A stretch of DNA of 56,939 nucleotides, taken from the NCBI GenBank assembly GCA_900554175.1, contig USGK01000008.1, forward strand, positions 1-56,939, read 5' to 3'. The notes beneath the pieces are model-generated. The model was not told the DNA's origin. It was given only the letters and a program-made list of their open reading frames with translations, and did not search any database. Made by a program: the position numbers and the translations under genes. This document shows, one piece after another, positions 1 to 7,882 of this stretch. The stretch comes from an uncultured Clostridium sp. Its GTDB lineage: Bacteria > Bacillota > Clostridia > TANB77 > CAG-508. Every line of letters starts with the position of its first letter. Position 1 is the first letter of the stretch.

Positions 1-55
1 AAAACTTAGTGCTAATAAATAAAATTTTTTAAGACATTTTCAAAAATGATTGACA
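1..55. repeat. Left copy of 55-bp terminal inverted repeat
   Basis: Positions 1-55 are the reverse complement of 56885-56939 with one mismatch (C at 5 against T); 6-55 match perfectly over 50 bp. Read outward the shared sequence starts TGTCAATCA and runs off the window. It covers the last codons and stop of the neighbouring gene. It may be the edge of a longer dispersed or mobile repeat at which assembly stopped. Confidence 0.9.
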
Positions 56-1257
56 ATTTTTACTGGTGGAACTTCATATTCAACCTTGAAAAATTTAAAG
101 TTGTCTAATTTATTTTCTTCAAGACAATCCATATATGTGTCCAATTCCTCTAAATTTTTACATGCTGTGATAATAGCCGGATTTAAATTATATTTAAAAG
201 TTACTTCTATAGCTACATCTAATGCTTCCGAAAATGTAGCATTTTCTCTTTCTCTCATTAAATGGTATGCTTCTTTAAATCTTGAAAAAGCTGAATTTTT
301 ATATTTATCTAATGATACTACGTACTTTTCATTAATTATATCCTGATATGTTTTATATTTTTTTGAATTTTTTTTCAAGATTTTATCTAAATCTGAAATT
401 TTATATGGTAAAAACACTTTATTTTGAATTTCTGAAATTTTGAGAATATTATTATCTTCTGAAACTTTTTTTTCATTTAAATCTTCGTTAATTGTTTCAT
501 TTTCAATATTTTCCAAATTGTTAATACTTTCTGTATTCACAACCGTTTTATTATCATTTTCAATTTGCGATTTTATATTATCTTCACTTTCTTTATTCTC
601 ATCATTAATTGCATTTGAGTCTTCAATTCCTTTTTCATCAGTTTCACTTAGCTTTTCATTAATTTCTATATCTTCTTTATCTTCCTTATCAGTTAAATCT
701 TTTTCTTCATTATTCTCTATAATTTCTTCATTCACTTCATTTATTTTTTCATTATCTTCTATATTACTTGCAAATTCATTAACTAAATTCTCTGATACTA
801 TAGAATTAGATATTAATTTAAAAAGATATTCATATACATCTGATAAAAGTTTTTCATATGTTACATTTGTTTCTTCTATAAGAGTTTGTTTTTCAGTATA
901 AAACATATAAAAATAATTTATATCTTTGATTAAGTTCTCATCTTTTTTTGATTCTTCATTATATTTTTCTATTTTTTCTACAATGTCTTTAGAATTACTT
1001 AACATTTTTGCTAAACTTTCTATATAATCATTAATTCTATCTAGATTATTTTTTATATTTTCAATTATAGAAAGAAGTGTTTGAGTATTATCTGAACTTA
1101 TTGCCTCTATTTTTATATTAGCAATTTCATCTAGTATTTGTGTTAAATTTCTTTTTTTGGCGTATTGTACTTCAAGTGCCTCTTCTATATTTTGGCTTGT
1201 CTTGATTATATATTTATATAAATCACTTTGTTTATTTATTTCTTCTAAAAATAACAT
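40..1257 (-). CDS. Acidic coiled-coil protein of unknown function
   Basis: I do not recognise this 405-residue protein. Residues 1-150 are predicted helical, Asn/Lys/Glu-rich and coiled-coil-like. About residues 160-285 are a low-complexity Glu/Asn/Asp-rich stretch with many short E-N-E-K type repeats. The C-terminal 110 residues are more ordered (motif PYKISDLDKILKK, then a Leu-Glu-rich end) and could be a folded domain. There is no signal peptide or membrane segment. The ATG at 1257 is chosen because AGAGGTGAT lies 5-12 bases upstream; an in-frame GTG at 1266 sits inside that ribosome site. The last codons lie inside the terminal repeat, so the native C-terminus may have been altered by whatever lies beyond the window edge. 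Confidence 0.75.
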   Translation of the reverse strand: MLFLEEINKQSDLYKYIIKTSQNIEEALEVQYAKKRNLTQILDEIANIKIEAISSDNTQTLLSIIENIKNNLDRINDYIESLAKMLSNSKDIVEKIEKYNEESKKDENLIKDINYFYMFYTEKQTLIEETNVTYEKLLSDVYEYLFKLISNSIVSENLVNEFASNIEDNEKINEVNEEIIENNEEKDLTDKEDKEDIEINEKLSETDEKGIEDSNAINDENKESEDNIKSQIENDNKTVVNTESINNLENIENETINEDLNEKKVSEDNNILKISEIQNKVFLPYKISDLDKILKKNSKKYKTYQDIINEKYVVSLDKYKNSAFSRFKEAYHLMRERENATFSEALDVAIEVTFKYNLNPAIITACKNLEELDTYMDCLEENKLDNFKFFKVEYEVPPVKIVNHF

Positions 1258-1336
1258 TTTTATCACCTCTAAAACTATAAATATTTAAAATTTTCAAATT
1301 TGTATTTAATATCTGTATAATTTGCTGGCAACAAAT

Positions 1337-1897
1337 TTAGTTATATAATTCTTTATATATTTCATAGTCTCTTAATATTTTTCTTACATAATTGTTTGTT
1401 TCTTTATATGGAATATTTTCTACATTACTTCCATCTTCTAAAAGAATAGATTTTTCTACCCATTTGTCAACATTTCCACTCCCCGCATTATATGCAGCTA
1501 GAGCTAACTCTATATTCGAGTATCTATTTAATAAAATAGAAATATATTTTGTTCCAATCATAATATTACACTCAGGCTCCAGTAATTTTTTCTCATCAAT
1601 TTCTATGTTCAAAGTTTTGGCAACATCTAGTGCTGTTGTATACATAATTTGCATCAATCCTTTTGCCTCTTTATTAGAAACTGCTTCTTCATTAAATTTA
1701 CTTTCTGCCTTTATTATTGCATATATTAGATTTGGATCAACTCCAAACTCTTCTGAATATCTTTCAACATATTCTTGATAATCTCTTATGTATATCTTCA
1801 TTAGTATTTGTTTTCGTATATTTTTATAATTTAAAATTGATACAACTATTCCTATTAATACGGCAAAAATAATAATCTTTTTTAATAGTTTTGTCAA
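1337..1897 (-). CDS. Membrane-anchored lytic transglycosylase (SLT domain)
   Basis: A 186-residue murein transglycosylase of the Slt70 C-terminal type, expected to cleave the MurNAc-GlcNAc bond of peptidoglycan with formation of 1,6-anhydroMurNAc. Residues 5-23 form one hydrophobic N-terminal anchor, placing the enzyme outside the membrane. The catalytic Glu is E65 in the motif IIKAESKF, followed by the family signatures GLMQIM and LALAAYNAGSGNV. Size is typical for minimal SLT proteins of Firmicutes (B. subtilis YjbJ-like). The TTG start at 1897 is chosen because TGAGGAA lies 5 bases upstream and no ATG is better placed. It follows yqeY by 24 bases and is probably co-transcribed with it. Confidence 0.9.
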   Translation of the reverse strand: MTKLLKKIIIFAVLIGIVVSILNYKNIRKQILMKIYIRDYQEYVERYSEEFGVDPNLIYAIIKAESKFNEEAVSNKEAKGLMQIMYTTALDVAKTLNIEIDEKKLLEPECNIMIGTKYISILLNRYSNIELALAAYNAGSGNVDKWVEKSILLEDGSNVENIPYKETNNYVRKILRDYEIYKELYN

Positions 1898-1921
1898 TTA
1901 AATTCCTCATTTCAAATAATT

Positions 1922-2365
1922 TTATTTTTCTAATTTTTCTTTTACAATTTCATTTATAGTTCTTCCATCAGCACTTGCACCTATTTTTGCTTTAGCTTCT
2001 TTCATTACAAGTCCCATATCTTTCATTGATGTAGCACCTAAATCACTTATTATATTTTCAACAATAATTGTGATTTCTTCCTTACTTAATTGTTTAGGTA
2101 GATACTTTTCTAAAATTTTAATTTCTTGGTTTGTCTGTTCAATTAAATCTTGTCTTTCAGCTTTTTCAAAATCTTTCAATGCATCTTTTTTACCTTTCAC
2201 ACTTTTTGCAATTATGTCGATAATAGTTTCATCTTCAACTTCAATTCCCTTATCTTTTTCTATTTGTAAAATAGCTGCTCTTACCATTTGAACAGTATTT
2301 TTCTTAATTGTATCTTTTTCTTTCATAGCATTTTTCAAATCATTCATTAATTCTTCTTTTAACAT
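1922..2365 (-). CDS. yqeY: GatB/YqeY-domain protein
   Basis: A 147-residue YqeY-family protein. The family is a stand-alone relative of the tRNA-interacting C-terminal domain of GatB (Asp/Glu-tRNA amidotransferase); its cellular role is not settled, but a tRNA-binding function is inferred. Typical features are the N-terminal helical region (LMNDLKNAMKEKD, MVRAAI), the central LEKYLPKQLS motif and the C-terminal MGLVMKEAKAKIGASADG, so the protein is full length. The ATG at 2365 has AGAAGGAAGG at ideal distance; an upstream in-frame codon at 2386 has no ribosome site. It heads a two- or three-gene unit with the transglycosylase downstream. Confidence 0.92.
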   Translation of the reverse strand: MLKEELMNDLKNAMKEKDTIKKNTVQMVRAAILQIEKDKGIEVEDETIIDIIAKSVKGKKDALKDFEKAERQDLIEQTNQEIKILEKYLPKQLSKEEITIIVENIISDLGATSMKDMGLVMKEAKAKIGASADGRTINEIVKEKLEK

Positions 2366-2388
2366 TTTATTACCTTCCTTCTGCAAAT

Positions 2389-2417
2389 ATTTTACTATAA
2401 CATATTATAAAATTCAA
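2389..2417 (-). promoter_or_regulatory. Sigma-A-type promoter for yqeY
   Basis: On the minus strand TTGAAT (2417-2412), 17-base spacer, TAAAAT (2394-2389), about 24 bases upstream of the yqeY start. Moderate match to consensus; prediction by eye. Confidence 0.5.
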
Positions 2418-2572
2418 GAAAATTAAAAAAAAATCGCAAAATTATTAGCCCTATCATTTAATATATTAATATTTATAAATAAAATCACTTATGAACCATA
2501 TTTTTTATTATAATTATTAACATATTAAATATTAGGACTAACTCTCCAAAAACAAATAACATTTCTTTATTC

Positions 2573-3181
2573 TTATCTTCTTTTTAATACTTTTAATCTA
2601 GTAAATTCTTCTCGGTCTCTTTCCTCTAATATATTTGTAATCTCATGTTCTAATTTTTCATCATTTGGAATAATAATATCTTGAAGTGCATTAGATCTCT
2701 TTTGTACACTTTTTATACTCTCTTCTAATCTTATTTCAGTATTTTCTAATTCGGCAAGTCTAATCATCTTTTCTTTAATCTTGTTGAATATTAATATACA
2801 CTCATCTACAGAAGATGTAGTACCAAAAAGCCCATAATTTAATTTCACTTCATTTTTTTCATATACAATTGAAGGAATTTCCACTCCCATAATTGTTTTA
2901 TACTTTATATTAATATTTTCTTCTACCTGAATATCTTCAGATATATTAATTAATTCATCTAAACCCACATCAATGCTCGCATATTTTAATTTTAATGTTG
3001 CATTTTCTATTAATTCATTTAATTCCATACGCAATTCGTTTAGTTCATTTTTTATTTTATCCTTTTCAACTGTTAAAATAAATTTCTTTTTTTCTAATAA
3101 ATCATGACCTTGTTTAGATAATCTTATTTTTTCTTTTAAACGCATTAAATTATTTTTTGTTGGCAATGTACTTGTATCCAA
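2573..3181 (-). CDS. ntpD: V-type ATPase subunit D (central stalk)
   Basis: A 202-residue subunit D, part of the rotating central shaft of the V1 sector that couples ATP turnover in A3B3 to rotation of the c-ring. The N-terminus has the family signature (LPTKNNLMRLKEKIRLSKQG), followed by long antiparallel coiled-coil helices at both ends and a central less helical insertion. It is the last gene of the ktr-V-ATPase operon, 30 bases downstream of ntpB. A TTG start is used with AAGGAAG 7 bases upstream. I see no clear intrinsic terminator in the 200 bases that follow. Confidence 0.95.
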   Translation of the reverse strand: MDTSTLPTKNNLMRLKEKIRLSKQGHDLLEKKKFILTVEKDKIKNELNELRMELNELIENATLKLKYASIDVGLDELINISEDIQVEENINIKYKTIMGVEIPSIVYEKNEVKLNYGLFGTTSSVDECILIFNKIKEKMIRLAELENTEIRLEESIKSVQKRSNALQDIIIPNDEKLEHEITNILEERDREEFTRLKVLKRR

Positions 3182-3211
3182 TTTATTACTTCCTTTTTAC
3201 TTTTTTTATTT

Positions 3212-4564
3212 CTATTTTATTATAGATTTATCGATTTTATCCCACTCTTCTTCCGGCAAAATTTTTAAAACATCCCATGCTAAATCTAATGTTTGATTTA
3301 TAGTTCTTGATTCCATTATTTCTTGATTAATAAATCTTTCTTCAAATGCTTTACCAAATTCTATATACTTTTTATCTAAATCTGATAAATCCGATTCACC
3401 CAAAACTTTAGCTAATGCTCTAACATCTTGAACCTTTGAATACGATGAAAATAGCTGATCAGCTAGTCCTCTATGATCTTCTCTTGTGTATTCTTTTCCG
3501 ATTCCGTCTTTCATAAGCCTTGATAAAGAATCTAATATGTTTATTGGAGGATTAATTCCTCTTTTGTATAAATCTTTTGAAAGAACTATTTGTCCCTCTG
3601 TAATATATCCTGTCATATCAGGAATAGGATGTGAAATATCATCATTAGGCATTGTAAGAATAGGAATTTGCGTAATAGACCCTTTTCTTCCTTTTATTTT
3701 TCCAGCTCTTTCATATATTGATGCTAAGTCACTATATAAGTAACCAGGGTATCCTTTTCTACTTGGAATCTCACCTTTTAATGTTGAAATTTCCCTTAAA
3801 CTTTCCGCATATGCTGTCATATCTGTTAATACTACTAAAACTTGCATATCTAGATCAAATGCTAAATATTCTGCACATGTTAATGCAACTTTTGGTGTTA
3901 GAATTCTTTCTACTGATGGATCATTAGAAAGATTTTGAAAAGTTACAACTTTTGATAAAATACCATTTTCCTCAAAGCTTTTTCTAAAAAATTCTGCTGT
4001 TTCATATTCAGCCCCCATTAACCCAAAAACAATTGCAAAATTTTCATCATCTTTTATATTTGCCTGTCTTATTATTTTTTCTGCAAGTTCATTATGATTT
4101 ATTCCACTTCCTGAAAAAATGGGTAACTTTTGGCCTCTTATTAATGTAATTAATCCATCTATTGCTGAAATTCCTGTTTCAATAAAATTTCTAGGATACT
4201 CTCTAGAAATAGGATTTATGGCCTTTCCATTTATATCTCTTTTTATTTCTGAATTAATTGGTCCTAATCCATCTATTGGGTTTCCTGCACCATCAAAAAA
4301 CCTTCCAAGCATGTCTTTAGAAAGACTTAATTCAAGCGGTCTTCCTTTTAACACACTTCTTACTCCTTTTGCATTCATGCCACTAGTTCCCTCATATACT
4401 TGAATTACTGAAATATCATCACCTAATGCAATAACATTTCCAATCCTTTTTTCCCCATTTTGTAAGATAAGTTCTACTTGTTCATTAAATGATAATTCTT
4501 TAGGTGTTCTTATACATACTAAAGGTCCATTTATTTGCTCTAACCCTGTATATTCTATTTTCAA
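3212..4564 (-). CDS. ntpB: V-type ATPase subunit B (regulatory/non-catalytic)
   Basis: About 450 residues; the non-catalytic nucleotide-binding-fold subunit alternating with A in the A3B3 head. It has the N-terminal beta barrel (EYTGLEQINGPLV), GLITLIRGQKLPIFSGSG in place of a functional P-loop, the conserved ALTCAEYLAFD and LVVLTDMTAYAESLREIS segments and SRLMKDGIGKEYTREDH near the C-terminus. Length is typical. I prefer the TTG at 4564, eight bases after AGGAAG; a GTG at 4573 lies directly against that ribosome site. The gene starts 24 bases after ntpA. Confidence 0.95.
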   Translation of the reverse strand: MKIEYTGLEQINGPLVCIRTPKELSFNEQVELILQNGEKRIGNVIALGDDISVIQVYEGTSGMNAKGVRSVLKGRPLELSLSKDMLGRFFDGAGNPIDGLGPINSEIKRDINGKAINPISREYPRNFIETGISAIDGLITLIRGQKLPIFSGSGINHNELAEKIIRQANIKDDENFAIVFGLMGAEYETAEFFRKSFEENGILSKVVTFQNLSNDPSVERILTPKVALTCAEYLAFDLDMQVLVVLTDMTAYAESLREISTLKGEIPSRKGYPGYLYSDLASIYERAGKIKGRKGSITQIPILTMPNDDISHPIPDMTGYITEGQIVLSKDLYKRGINPPINILDSLSRLMKDGIGKEYTREDHRGLADQLFSSYSKVQDVRALAKVLGESDLSDLDKKYIEFGKAFEERFINQEIMESRTINQTLDLAWDVLKILPEEEWDKIDKSIIK

Positions 4565-4588
4565 CCTTATCACTTCCTAACTCTAAGA

Positions 4589-6367
4589 CTAAATATGCAT
4601 TTCATATTCTTCTTCTATTTTTCTGAATTCACTTTTTATTCTTTTATTTAAAGCTTTAAACTTTTCCATTTCACTTTCTTCATTTCCAATATCAAATTTA
4701 ATTTTTACATATTCTTCAAAAAAACCAGCTTGTTTTATTCTTGATATAGGAATCGACTCTTTTATAAGTCTATTTGCTGTATCATAAAGTATCAAAGCAG
4801 TTTCCATCATTTTGAATTGTTTAATAAGAGGTACTGATGTGTCTACTTTATTAAATGCACTTTGTTGTAAAAAGCCTACTCTAATTGCTTTACTTATCTC
4901 AAGAATTAACTTTTTGTTGTCTGACAAAACATCTTGTCCAACTACCTTAGCAATTTCTAGTAATTCCTTTTCTTCTTCAAGAATTTTTATAATTCTTCCT
5001 CTATATTCATTGAACTTTGGATTTACATTTTTTTCATACCAATCTTCCAATTTAGGAACATATTCACTATAACTAATATTCCAATCAACAGCTGGATAAT
5101 GTCTTGAATATGCAAGTTCTCTATTCAAAGCCCAAAATACATGGACAAATCTTTTTGTATTTTGGGTTACAGGTTCTGAAAAGTCTGATCCCTGTGGTGA
5201 AACTGCTCCTATTATAGAAACTGTCCCTATTTTTCCGTTAAAATTTTCTGTTTTTCCTGCTCTTCCATAAAATTCTGAAAGTCTAGATGGTAAATAAGAT
5301 GGAAAGCCTTCCTCTGCTGGCATTTCTTCAAGTCTTCCCGATATTTCACGAAGGGCTTCAGCCCATCTCGATGTTGAATCAGCCATTATTGCAACATTAT
5401 ACCCCATATCCTTAAAATATTCTGCAATTGTAATACCTGTATAAATTGATGCTTCTCTTGCTGCTACAGGCATATTTGAAGTATTAGCAATTAATATAGT
5501 TCTTTCCATAAGCGGTCTTCCAGTTCTAGGGTCTGTAAGTTTTGGAAATTCCTCCAAAACATCGGTCATTTCATTGCCTCTTTCTCCACATCCAATATAA
5601 ACTATAATATCAGCATCACACCATTTTGCAAGTTGATGTTGTAACATTGTTTTTCCTGTACCAAACCCACCAGGAATCATTGCCGTTCCACCTTTTGTTA
5701 ACGGAAATATTGAGTCAATAACTCTTTGTCCTGTATAAAGAAGTTCGTTTGCTTCTAGTCTATTTTTATATGGCCTTTGAATTCTTATAGGCCATTTTTG
5801 AACCATATTTAAATTTATTATTTCATTTCCTACATTTACTTTTGCTATTGTATCATACGCTCCATACTCTGAATTATTTGCAATCTCAACAACTTCACCT
5901 TTAATCCCATATGGTACCATTATTTTATTTACTATACTATTAGTTTCTTGTACTTCTCCAATTATATCTCCAAAAGAAATTTTATCTCCAACATTAACTT
6001 TAGCTATAAAATTCCACTTTTTTTCTTTACTTATTGCATCAATTATGCAACCTCTTTCAATAAAATCTCCTGTTTTCTCTTTTAATTCACTCAATGGTCT
6101 TAATATTCCATCAAATATATTTCCAATAAGTCCTGGTCCCAATGAAAGTGCTAAAGGTGCCATAGTAGATTCAACTTTTTCTCCAATTTTAAGTCCACTT
6201 GTTTCTTCATAGACTTGTATTACAGCCATATCTTTATCTATCTTAATTACTTCTCCTAATAAATTTAAATTTCCTACATATACCATATCATGCATTGCAA
6301 AATCCTTCTCTCCTTTTGCAATAACAACAGGTCCATTTATTGAAATAATTCTTTTAAATTCTTCCAT
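4589..6367 (-). CDS. ntpA: V-type ATPase catalytic subunit A
   Basis: A 592-residue catalytic subunit that hydrolyses or synthesises ATP in the V1 head. The Walker A is GGFGTGKT at 233-240 (families usually show GPFGSGKT), followed by the conserved YIGCGERGNEM, the Walker-B-side VAIMADSTSRWAEALREISGRLEEMP and the LDEIIG-type C-terminal helical domain. The non-homologous region of about 90 residues (roughly 110-195) that separates V/A-type A subunits from F-type beta is present (VPYGIKGEV). ATG start with AAAGGA 10 bases upstream; ntpE ends 18 bases before it. Confidence 0.97.
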   Translation of the reverse strand: MEEFKRIISINGPVVIAKGEKDFAMHDMVYVGNLNLLGEVIKIDKDMAVIQVYEETSGLKIGEKVESTMAPLALSLGPGLIGNIFDGILRPLSELKEKTGDFIERGCIIDAISKEKKWNFIAKVNVGDKISFGDIIGEVQETNSIVNKIMVPYGIKGEVVEIANNSEYGAYDTIAKVNVGNEIINLNMVQKWPIRIQRPYKNRLEANELLYTGQRVIDSIFPLTKGGTAMIPGGFGTGKTMLQHQLAKWCDADIIVYIGCGERGNEMTDVLEEFPKLTDPRTGRPLMERTILIANTSNMPVAAREASIYTGITIAEYFKDMGYNVAIMADSTSRWAEALREISGRLEEMPAEEGFPSYLPSRLSEFYGRAGKTENFNGKIGTVSIIGAVSPQGSDFSEPVTQNTKRFVHVFWALNRELAYSRHYPAVDWNISYSEYVPKLEDWYEKNVNPKFNEYRGRIIKILEEEKELLEIAKVVGQDVLSDNKKLILEISKAIRVGFLQQSAFNKVDTSVPLIKQFKMMETALILYDTANRLIKESIPISRIKQAGFFEEYVKIKFDIGNEESEMEKFKALNKRIKSEFRKIEEEYEMHI

Positions 6368-6385
6368 TATAGTTTTTCCTTTCGA

Positions 6386-6955
6386 TTAAAAGATTTGATT
6401 ATTTAATTCTTCTAATATAGTATTATTTACTACAATATTTTTCTTCTCATCTTTGCAAACTGATCCACCTATATTTTCATTATCAATTTCTAGAATATTA
6501 CAATTAAATTTTTGTTTAATATCCATTTCAAATCTTTCTTTATCTCTTTTAGTAATAAATATTGTTATATTTTCTAAATTGTTATCATTTATTTTTTTCA
6601 AACATTCGTCAATGTTATTTAATAAATAAGTTTTATACTCATCTTTACAAATAAAATCATTAATTCTATTTATCACTTCATTTTTTACATCATTTTGAAA
6701 TTCTTGTTTCTTTAATAGAATAATTTTTTTAGCATTTGTATTTAATTCGAAAATTTTTGAATTAAGATTATGTTCTAATTTTATAATATTTCTTTCATAT
6801 TCTTTTCTTTTAGAATTTTCATATTCTTCTACTTCTTGTCTTATATCCTCTTTTATTGTTAAATTTATTTGATTTTCCATATTATTTGCTTCATTTTTTG
6901 CCATATTATTGCAACTCTCAGCAAATTTTCTCAATTTTTCATCGATATTTTTCAT
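6386..6955 (-). CDS. ntpE: V-type ATPase subunit E (peripheral stalk)
   Basis: A 189-residue subunit E. The first ~100 residues are a long charged helix that pairs with subunit H/G to form the peripheral stalk; the C-terminal half (INRINDFI, ITKRDKERF, EIDNENIGGSV) is the globular domain that binds the top of subunit B. Length and layout match the family. The start is unusual: ATG 6955 has no ribosome site in the normal window, while a very strong AAAGGAGG lies 33 bases upstream with a 13-base perfect hairpin in between. An in-frame stop seven codons upstream rules out an earlier ATG/GTG/TTG. Confidence 0.88.
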   Translation of the reverse strand: MKNIDEKLRKFAESCNNMAKNEANNMENQINLTIKEDIRQEVEEYENSKRKEYERNIIKLEHNLNSKIFELNTNAKKIILLKKQEFQNDVKNEVINRINDFICKDEYKTYLLNNIDECLKKINDNNLENITIFITKRDKERFEMDIKQKFNCNILEIDNENIGGSVCKDEKKNIVVNNTILEELNNQIF

Positions 6956-6997
6956 TTTCTAATAGATATTGATTAAATCAACATCCTTCCTCCTTTG
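6955..6997 (-). promoter_or_regulatory. Displaced ribosome site with hairpin before ntpE
   Basis: Minus strand: AAAGGAGG at about 6996-6989, an ATG 4 bases later that opens a three-codon ORF (Met-Leu-Ile-stop), the palindrome TTGATTTAATCAA, then the ntpE ATG at 6955. The hairpin could bring the ribosome site closer to the start. Confidence 0.5.
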
Positions 6998-7020
6998 CTC
7001 TTAATAAATTTAAAATAATA

Positions 7021-7266
7021 TTAATTTGTTTTTGATGATAAATTAACAATTAAAGGAAACTTATTTTTTCTTCTAAATTCATTAATTTCTTTTTGAGACT
7101 TTTGGTAAAGACTATCTGTTACAATTATTATTCCTATATTACTATCTTTTGCAATTTCTTCTATTTTTTTTAAAAGATTATCATCTTTTAGAATTTTACA
7201 ATCAATACCCGAAAGTCTAAAACCAACTGCAAACTCAATTTTTTCACATATACCAACTATCTTCAA
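7021..7266 (-). CDS. ntpG: V-type ATPase subunit F (short form)
   Basis: An 81-residue Rossmann-like subunit F, which binds the central shaft (D-F complex). The signature order is IVGICEKIEFAVGFRLSGI then IGIIIVTDSLYQ and FPLIVNLSS. Bacterial V/A-type F subunits are normally about 100 residues and end in an alpha helix that lies along the rotor; here the protein stops right after the strand carrying P-L-I-V, so the regulatory C-terminal helix is missing. The stop is a plain TAA with no sign of a frameshift beyond it. Start is TTG 7266 with AAAAGGA 11 bases upstream, inside a recurring leader element. Confidence 0.85.
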   Translation of the reverse strand: MKIVGICEKIEFAVGFRLSGIDCKILKDDNLLKKIEEIAKDSNIGIIIVTDSLYQKSQKEINEFRRKNKFPLIVNLSSKTN

Positions 7267-7279
7267 TTTTTTATTCTAA

Positions 7280-7324
7280 TCCTTTTAAAATTTATTTAGT
7301 TTTTGCGGGACTTACCTATAACCC
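7280..7324 (-). ncRNA. Leader element copy 2 (intercistronic, ntpK-ntpG)
   Basis: Minus strand, starting GGGTTATAGGTAAGTCCC, then CAAAAACTAAATAAA and ending AAAAGGA, the ribosome site of ntpG. GGG/CCC can form stem 1 and TAG pairs with the downstream CTA (pseudoknot). It aligns along its whole length with copies at 20295-20336 and 22307-22351, all just before a ribosome site. Reminiscent of a preQ1-I fold, but ligand and function are unknown. Confidence 0.55.
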
Positions 7325-7336
7325 AAAATAATTTTA

Positions 7337-7810
7337 TTAAGCTTGATTTAATATCATTATTGAGATTATTAATCCATAAATTGCAATACCCTCTGCTAAC
7401 CCAGCAAATATAATTGTTTTACCCAATAGCCCTGGATTTTCACTTATTGCTCCAACAGCACTTGATGCAACTAAAGCAACAGCTATACCTGCACCTAAAC
7501 AAGCTAATCCTGTTGATAAAGCTGCCGCTATCATAGCTATACCTTTATTATTATTTGATTCTTTTTTCTCAGATGCATCATTTTCTGCTTTTACATTTTT
7601 TTCAACAGTTGGTTGAACCGTTGTTTCTACTTCATTTTCTCCATTTTTATTTTCAGAACTTAAAGAATTTGAAAATACCTCATTTACTGAATTTGTATTT
7701 TGGTTATTATTTTTTGACTTTGACGTTGTATTTACTGCATAAACTCCATTTGCTATAAAAATAACTAATAATATACTTACTAATAAAATTTTCTTATAAA
7801 TTCTTTTCAT
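7337..7810 (-). CDS. ntpK: V-type ATPase proteolipid subunit K (c-ring), signal-bearing form
   Basis: About 157 residues. Residues 5-25 are a hydrophobic signal/anchor, residues 26-85 a Ser/Asn/Glu-rich hydrophilic linker, and only the last ~70 residues form one c-type hairpin: a Gly/Ala-rich helix (LGAGIAVALVASSAVG) and a second helix with the ion-binding carboxylate in LAEGIAIYGL. E. hirae NtpK has two hairpins; this has one. The Na+ ligands known from Na+ c-rings (Gln in helix 1, Ser/Thr after the Glu) are replaced by Val and Gly, so proton coupling is the better guess. ATG 7810 chosen; an in-frame TTG at 7816 is possible. Confidence 0.9.
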   Translation of the reverse strand: MKRIYKKILLVSILLVIFIANGVYAVNTTSKSKNNNQNTNSVNEVFSNSLSSENKNGENEVETTVQPTVEKNVKAENDASEKKESNNNKGIAMIAAALSTGLACLGAGIAVALVASSAVGAISENPGLLGKTIIFAGLAEGIAIYGLIISIMILNQA

Positions 7811-7882
7811 TTTCAATCACATTCCTTTTCTTTTTGTTTATTTTTATCAAAATATTTAAATTTGATTTCTTTATCTTAATTT

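Noticed and set aside
7337..7810. Na+-type c-ring
   Set aside because: The Gln and Ser/Thr ligands of Na+ c-subunits are Val and Gly here when the hairpins are aligned; proton coupling is more likely.
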